Shown here one piece after another: positions 60,510 through 64,000 of a stretch of DNA of 64,000 nt (position 1 is the stretch's first letter; each line of letters opens with the position of its first letter). Source of the stretch: a virus. A program made the translations under genes and the position numbers. The notes beneath the pieces were generated by a model. That model saw only the letters and a program-made list of their open reading frames with translations. It had not been told where the DNA came from and searched no databases. The DNA is taken from IMG/VR virus record IMGVR_UViG_3300036770_004732, positions 47,302 to 111,301 of that record. One strand, written 5' to 3'.

Positions 60510-61148
60510 TCAAACTTCTACCACGATCAGTCTGGAAGCATAATCATGAGCATACGAAGTGCGAGCACCATGATGCCCCCAACCAATCCAATCATACGCA
60601 TAGTCCATGTAACGATTGATAGACTTACCAGGAGTTTTCATCCTGTCCTCAATCTCTTTCCATTGAACTTCATTTGTTAGATAACGAAGTTGCGTGTGAA
60701 GTGATGATGGAGAACCACCATACCTCTTAGCAAAATCACCCAATCCATAATAACGATTGGCAGATGTCCATTGAATCAGTCCGTAACCACGTCCGCAGTT
60801 ACTCCAACTGGTTCTGCTACCACCTTCACAAATGTTAGGAATAAACGTAGATTCCTGACGAATATTGCCCATGATGGTAGCAAGGGCGTTTCTGTCTTTA
60901 ATACCACGATCCTGGAAAAATGCCAGGGTAGCATTCTCATATTCATTACACCCTTTACAAATTAACCTTTTCTCTTTTGGCTTTTCGGGAGCAACCTTGC
61001 GGATTGCTGTCTTTGATGTAGGCTCCTCTGGAACAATCGCAAAAGGTGGATTATTCACTGGTGGAGGAGGAAACACTTGAGGCAGTGTTGCCGTTGTAGT
61101 TGTAACCGTTGCCAGGAGAGGCAAGGATACTGTAAAGAAGTTTTGCAT
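60510..61148 (-). CDS. Tail-lysozyme-like murein hydrolase with exported N-terminus
   Basis: 212 residues. N-terminal hydrophobic start MQNFFTVSLPLLATVTTTTA resembles a signal peptide, then a Pro-rich linker, CKGCNEYENATLAFFQDRG, and the phage tail lysozyme domain: NALATIMGNIRQESTFIPN, GYGLIQWTSANRYYGL, and an aromatic DYAYDWIGWGHHG. The Glu in RQES is the probable catalytic acid. ATG at 61148 is preferred; the leader has a CCCCTT-GAGA-AAGGGG hairpin at 61192-61207. Export by signal peptide would be unusual for a virion enzyme. Confidence 0.82.
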   Translation of the reverse strand: MQNFFTVSLPLLATVTTTTATLPQVFPPPPVNNPPFAIVPEEPTSKTAIRKVAPEKPKEKRLICKGCNEYENATLAFFQDRGIKDRNALATIMGNIRQESTFIPNICEGGSRTSWSNCGRGYGLIQWTSANRYYGLGDFAKRYGGSPSSLHTQLRYLTNEVQWKEIEDRMKTPGKSINRYMDYAYDWIGWGHHGARTSYAHDYASRLIVVEV

Positions 61149-61279
61149 TAAAATTAATTGAACTCTACATCCGTATAGGCAAAGGAGAAGTTCCCCTTTC
61201 TCAAGGGGCAGTGCCCACGGCTCTAAATCACAGTCAAAGTCACATGACAAAAAACCCTACTCATAACAGGGATTTTTAC

Positions 61280-61308
61280 ATAATAAGTTAATATTTAGGT
61301 TTTGTCAA
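61280..61308 (-). promoter_or_regulatory. Promoter of the tail-lysozyme gene
   Basis: TTGACA (61303-61308), 17 bp, TATTAT (61280-61285). A CCCTGTTATGAGTAGGG hairpin with a T run lies at the transcript start; its CTGTTATGAG echoes the two-stem elements. Confidence 0.82.
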
Positions 61309-61323
61309 GTTTTGTAAGGTAAA

Positions 61324-61506
61324 TCAATTTTCTCCAATAAACTCCAAAGATAATACATCATGCTCGGCAATATCAGGATTCATCCATTCACTGAATTCCA
61401 ATTGAATTGCATAAGCATTATCATTTTCCTTTAGTTCACAAAGAAAATGGATTCGATCAACTGCCCAATCATGTGAATTACGAAGAGTCAGTTCAAGGGT
61501 GGTCAT
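61324..61506 (-). CDS. Small hypothetical protein, 60 aa
   Basis: MTTLELTLRNSHDWAVDRIH begins the ORF, followed by AIQLEFSEWMNPDIAEHDVLSLEFIG. Beta-rich; the length and pattern resemble other conserved cyanophage micro-proteins. Own promoter at 61532-61560. Confidence 0.68.
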   Translation of the reverse strand: MTTLELTLRNSHDWAVDRIHFLCELKENDNAYAIQLEFSEWMNPDIAEHDVLSLEFIGEN

Positions 61507-61531
61507 AATCATCGGAGTTGTTTAGAACCAT

Positions 61532-61560
61532 ACTATACCACCCTCAACCCGACAATGCAA
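61532..61560 (-). promoter_or_regulatory. Sigma70-like promoter
   Basis: TTGCAT (61555-61560), 17 bp, TATAGT (61532-61537), 26 nt before the 61506 start. Confidence 0.65.
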
Positions 61561-61590
61561 GTCTAAATACCAACACTATAAGATAATTTT

Positions 61591-62016
61591 ATGAGTTGGC
61601 AATACAATGGAGAAATCTTTACCGATGTTCCCAAAGGAATGGAAGGATTTGTTTATATTATTACCAACTTAACAAATAATAAAAAGTATATTGGTAAAAA
61701 ACATTTTTGGACAAGGCAAAAGAATAAAAAGACGGGAAGAAGAAAAACAGAAGAATCTGATTGGAAAAATTACTTTGGTTCTTGCGATGAACTTAATGAA
61801 GATGTAAAAAAAATAGGTAAAGAACATTTCCTTAGAGAAATTCTTTACCTGTGTCCTCATAAGAAATCTATGAGTTATTATGAAACTTATGAACAATTTA
61901 ACCGTAATGTATTAATGAGTGAAGAGTATTATAATACAAATATTGGTGGAACCTTTTATATGAGTGAATCTCAAAGAATTTATGGTGTGGTTCTTAAGTC
62001 TTCTAAGATTAGCTAA
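61591..62016 (+). CDS. GIY-YIG-type homing endonuclease on the plus strand
   Basis: 141 residues. GFVYIITNLTNNKKYIGKKH is the GIY-YIG motif; the Arg-rich RQKNKKTGRRKTEESDWKNY and a following EHFLREILYLC block with catalytic Glu fit the T4 Seg-like group. It lies in reverse direction between a composite terminator/promoter and the gene it would serve, so it looks inserted. CTAAATA on the plus strand upstream may be its own late promoter. Confidence 0.85.
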   Translation: MSWQYNGEIFTDVPKGMEGFVYIITNLTNNKKYIGKKHFWTRQKNKKTGRRKTEESDWKNYFGSCDELNEDVKKIGKEHFLREILYLCPHKKSMSYYETYEQFNRNVLMSEEYYNTNIGGTFYMSESQRIYGVVLKSSKIS

Positions 62017-62043
62017 AGCCTCATCTTCAACCGGGACAAAGGT

Positions 62044-62078
62044 AGTCTAGACAAAAAAAGGGGACTTGTCAAGCCCCC
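62044..62078 (-). promoter_or_regulatory. Composite terminator/promoter after the 63741 gene
   Basis: GGGGGCTTGACAAGTCCCC hairpin and seven T end the 62101-63741 gene. TTGACA in the loop (62067-62072) is 17 bp from TAGACT (62044-62049). Its transcript would run antisense through the GIY-YIG gene. Confidence 0.75.
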
Positions 62079-62100
62079 TTTGAGTGTTGTTATAATTGAA

Positions 62101-63741
62101 TCAATCGTTATCCCAAGTTCCTCTACTCATGGCATCTCTATCTCTTCCTCTTTGTTCATCAGCATCTCTTTCTCTTTGTGCCTGTTTTTTATCATGTAAC
62201 ATTTGAGAATATTTACCTGTAGAACTTAAAGTTTTTTGTCCTCTTTTTTTCTTGGTTTTTCTGGTAAAAGGATGCATATGTCCAATTGTACCTCTTTCAA
62301 TTCTTGCTGTTCTCTTTTCATCATCTGTTTTGTCATCATCAATTTTTGCTTCAGTTACATAATACTTAATGATGTCATCCCATGTATACTCTGAAAGATC
62401 ATATCCTTCCTCTACAAGACCATCTACCCACTCAGAAACTTCGTTTACAAGTAAACAATACTCATAATCCTCAACAATAGATCCAATAGTTTCAACATCC
62501 ATCTCCATCATTACATAATGTGCCTCAGTAAGACTTTCAACTTGTTCAGTACCAATTAAATACTCAAGAACAATGTCATATGCTTCCTTAGTAGTGCTTG
62601 CAGTTTCTGCTGCCTTTTTCTTTAATCTTTCTTGCTCTTTTTTAAGATCGGCTTCAACTGCTTTAGTATCAATCTTTGCTTCTGGTTTTCCAATAGTTGG
62701 AGTTTGATCCTGCTTTTCATTAGGTCCTGGTTTGTCCCTCTTTGCGGATATTTCTTCATATCCAGATTGTCCAGGTTTTACTTTGGCGGCAAGGGTTGGA
62801 TGAAGTCTTGCCCACTTTTGCATAGGAGTTTCACCTTTTGGACCTTCTTCAGGTTTTTTAGGTGCTGGTGCTGATGGTTTTTTAGATGCTGGTGTTGAAG
62901 TACCGCCAGAACCTGTAGAAGGTCTTACTGGATCTCTCATCACAGTTCCTCCTCCACCTCCTGATCCTCCAGATGGAGTTTCTTGTGATGGTGATGAAGC
63001 TTCTGGTCTTCCACCACCTTGTATTCCACCTTTATCACCTGAACCCATTTTGGCACCCATATAACCACCAAGAACGCCAAGACCACCTGCAAGTGCCATT
63101 TTAGCACCACTCTTTAGTCCTTGAATTGCTCTTGCAGTTCTTGCTTGCTTGAGTAATTCTGTCGATTGTTTTGGTGTTAATGCTCCTTGAGGAACTGTTA
63201 TACCCGCTTTTGTTGCTTTATTCTTAGCAATTTTCTCTACCGCTGCTGTAGTTCTTGAGGGATCTGTGCTTTTGACAAACTGCTTTCCAACTCTTCTTTC
63301 AACACCCGCTTCCGCTGCTTTAGTTACACCTTTTTTAACTGCACCTTTAGTTGCTTTTGCACCTGCTTTAATTCCACTAGCAGCAGCTTTAACACCTCTA
63401 CCTAAAAGTTTGATTAATCCAGCAACTTCAAGAAGTTCAAGTTGCTCTTCAACAAAATCATTATGAATAGTCTCCTCAGAAATAAAAGTTACATCAGTCG
63501 TTAAATATTTTTCTAAAATATCTTCTTCGTTAGAATTTGCTAAAAACTTAATAAAAGTTTCTGCAGTGTATCCCTCAGAAAACATTGTCAATGCTAAAGA
63601 AAGAACAATATCTTCCGCCAATTCTGCAGTTTCTTCTTCATAATACTCAGATTCTTCATTTAAAAAATCTTGATCCTTTATGTGTATATTCTCATATAAA
63701 GAACCAAGATCGTTAATGAAGTCTTGCGAAATTTTAGACAT
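62101..63741 (-). CDS. Large structural-like protein, 546 aa
   Basis: The N-terminal acidic region (YYEEETAELAEDIVLSLALT), a basic Ala/Lys-rich middle (KAAASGIKAGAKATKGAVKK), a Gly/Ser/Pro linker at about residues 230-330, and a C-terminal EAYDIVLEYLIGTEQVESLT with a basic end. Modular and disordered in the middle. Similar late-promoted proteins occur in cyanophage virions; virion location is an inference. The N-terminal helix has YENIHIKDQDF. Confidence 0.7.
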   Translation of the reverse strand: MSKISQDFINDLGSLYENIHIKDQDFLNEESEYYEEETAELAEDIVLSLALTMFSEGYTAETFIKFLANSNEEDILEKYLTTDVTFISEETIHNDFVEEQLELLEVAGLIKLLGRGVKAAASGIKAGAKATKGAVKKGVTKAAEAGVERRVGKQFVKSTDPSRTTAAVEKIAKNKATKAGITVPQGALTPKQSTELLKQARTARAIQGLKSGAKMALAGGLGVLGGYMGAKMGSGDKGGIQGGGRPEASSPSQETPSGGSGGGGGTVMRDPVRPSTGSGGTSTPASKKPSAPAPKKPEEGPKGETPMQKWARLHPTLAAKVKPGQSGYEEISAKRDKPGPNEKQDQTPTIGKPEAKIDTKAVEADLKKEQERLKKKAAETASTTKEAYDIVLEYLIGTEQVESLTEAHYVMMEMDVETIGSIVEDYEYCLLVNEVSEWVDGLVEEGYDLSEYTWDDIIKYYVTEAKIDDDKTDDEKRTARIERGTIGHMHPFTRKTKKKRGQKTLSSTGKYSQMLHDKKQAQRERDADEQRGRDRDAMSRGTWDND

Positions 63742-63771
63742 GGTTATAGATTTAATACCTTTTTATAAAGG

Positions 63772-63779
63772 TATTTATA
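63772..63779 (-). promoter_or_regulatory. T4-type late promoter
   Basis: Exact TATAAATA on the minus strand, 31 nt upstream of the 63741 ATG. Confidence 0.7.
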
Positions 63780-63783
63780 AAAA

Positions 63784-64000
63784 TCACTTACCAGGAAGTG
63801 CCTTTACTCCAAGTGCTTTATTGCGAGCAACGTCAGACTGTCTTGCTTTTTGAAGTGCTTGTTGAGCCTTAGCAGCGTCAGATTTCTTATATGCACCAGC
63901 AAATAAAGATCTTCCAATTCTTTCTAATGGATTAGAAGAAGTCTTAGCAAGTGATTGAGCACTTGGTCCTGCTTTATAAACAGCTTTACCACCTTTATAT
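63784..64000 (-). CDS. C-terminal end of a basic protein (cut by window edge)
   Basis: At least 71 residues open to the window end, YKGGKAVYKAGPSAQSLAKT to NKALGVKALPGK. Ala/Lys/Gln-rich, similar in style to the next gene. Start lies outside the window. Confidence 0.75.
   Translation of the reverse strand, partial: YKGGKAVYKAGPSAQSLAKTSSNPLERIGRSLFAGAYKKSDAAKAQQALQKARQSDVARNKALGVKALPGK

Overview
The window is one end-to-end stretch of a T4-like marine cyanophage (cyanomyovirus) genome, AT-rich and almost entirely coded on the minus strand. The evidence is a phage psbA (photosystem II D1), two high-light-inducible (hli) genes, thyX and a glutaredoxin, many genes overlapping by ATGA or TGATG, eight tRNA genes, exact TATAAATA T4-type late promoters, a large glycosyltransferase cluster, repetitive tail-fibre genes and several homing endonucleases. 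The host is probably marine Synechococcus or Prochlorococcus; I cannot name the phage.

Layout. 1-3 kb: thyX (cut by the window edge), micro-genes, a candidate glutamine-II (Downstream-peptide) riboswitch ahead of a DUF4278/PirA-like peptide, and a glutaredoxin. 3-9.3 kb: a GT2/GT25/TPR protein, a fucosyltransferase, a beta-propeller glycosidase-like protein, a tail-fibre-chaperone-like protein and two 2-oxoglutarate oxygenase-like proteins. 9.3-28.8 kb: adhesion/tail-fibre region with three 12-repeat kelch-like proteins, two paralogous structural proteins, a sulfotransferase, glycosyltransferases, and a 2312-residue collagen-like fibre that carries a cupredoxin-like domain. 28.9-32 kb: metallophosphatase, HNH endonucleases and a class II aldolase.

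32.1-35.2 kb holds psbA split by three group I introns. All three sit beside codons for ligands of the oxygen-evolving centre. Two introns encode endonucleases with their own late promoters, and a free-standing endonuclease lies just downstream. 35.3-36.1 kb is a small plus-strand island. 36.2-38.3 kb holds a lysozyme, a C39-like peptidase and the hli cluster. 38.4-52.7 kb is a surface-sugar locus: gmd and fcl make GDP-fucose, a ColD-like enzyme may make a 3-deoxy sugar, and many transferases (GT10, GT11, GT25, GT6, GT47, GT2) plus methyltransferases follow. A pseudoknotted RNA resembling the wcaG motif and an attenuator-like terminator precede gmd.

52.8-64 kb: micro-genes, the tRNA set (Pro, Ser, Val, Gly, Thr, Asn, Arg, Ile; tRNA-Arg carries a group I intron), a Dps-like protein, a cyanobacterial-type SLH porin, HNH and GIY-YIG endonucleases, a tail-lysozyme protein and a large structural protein.

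Regulation is legible in sequence. I find sixteen minus-strand sigma70-like promoters with exactly 17-bp spacing. Four are built into terminators (the -35 lies in the loop, the U-tract in the spacer) and three reuse the upstream gene's TGA stop inside TTGAC. Nine TATAAATA late promoters sit mostly ahead of structural and homing-endonuclease genes. The picture is a phage that keeps D1 supply and antenna protection running, remodels or mimics surface glycans, and is heavily colonised by mobile introns.
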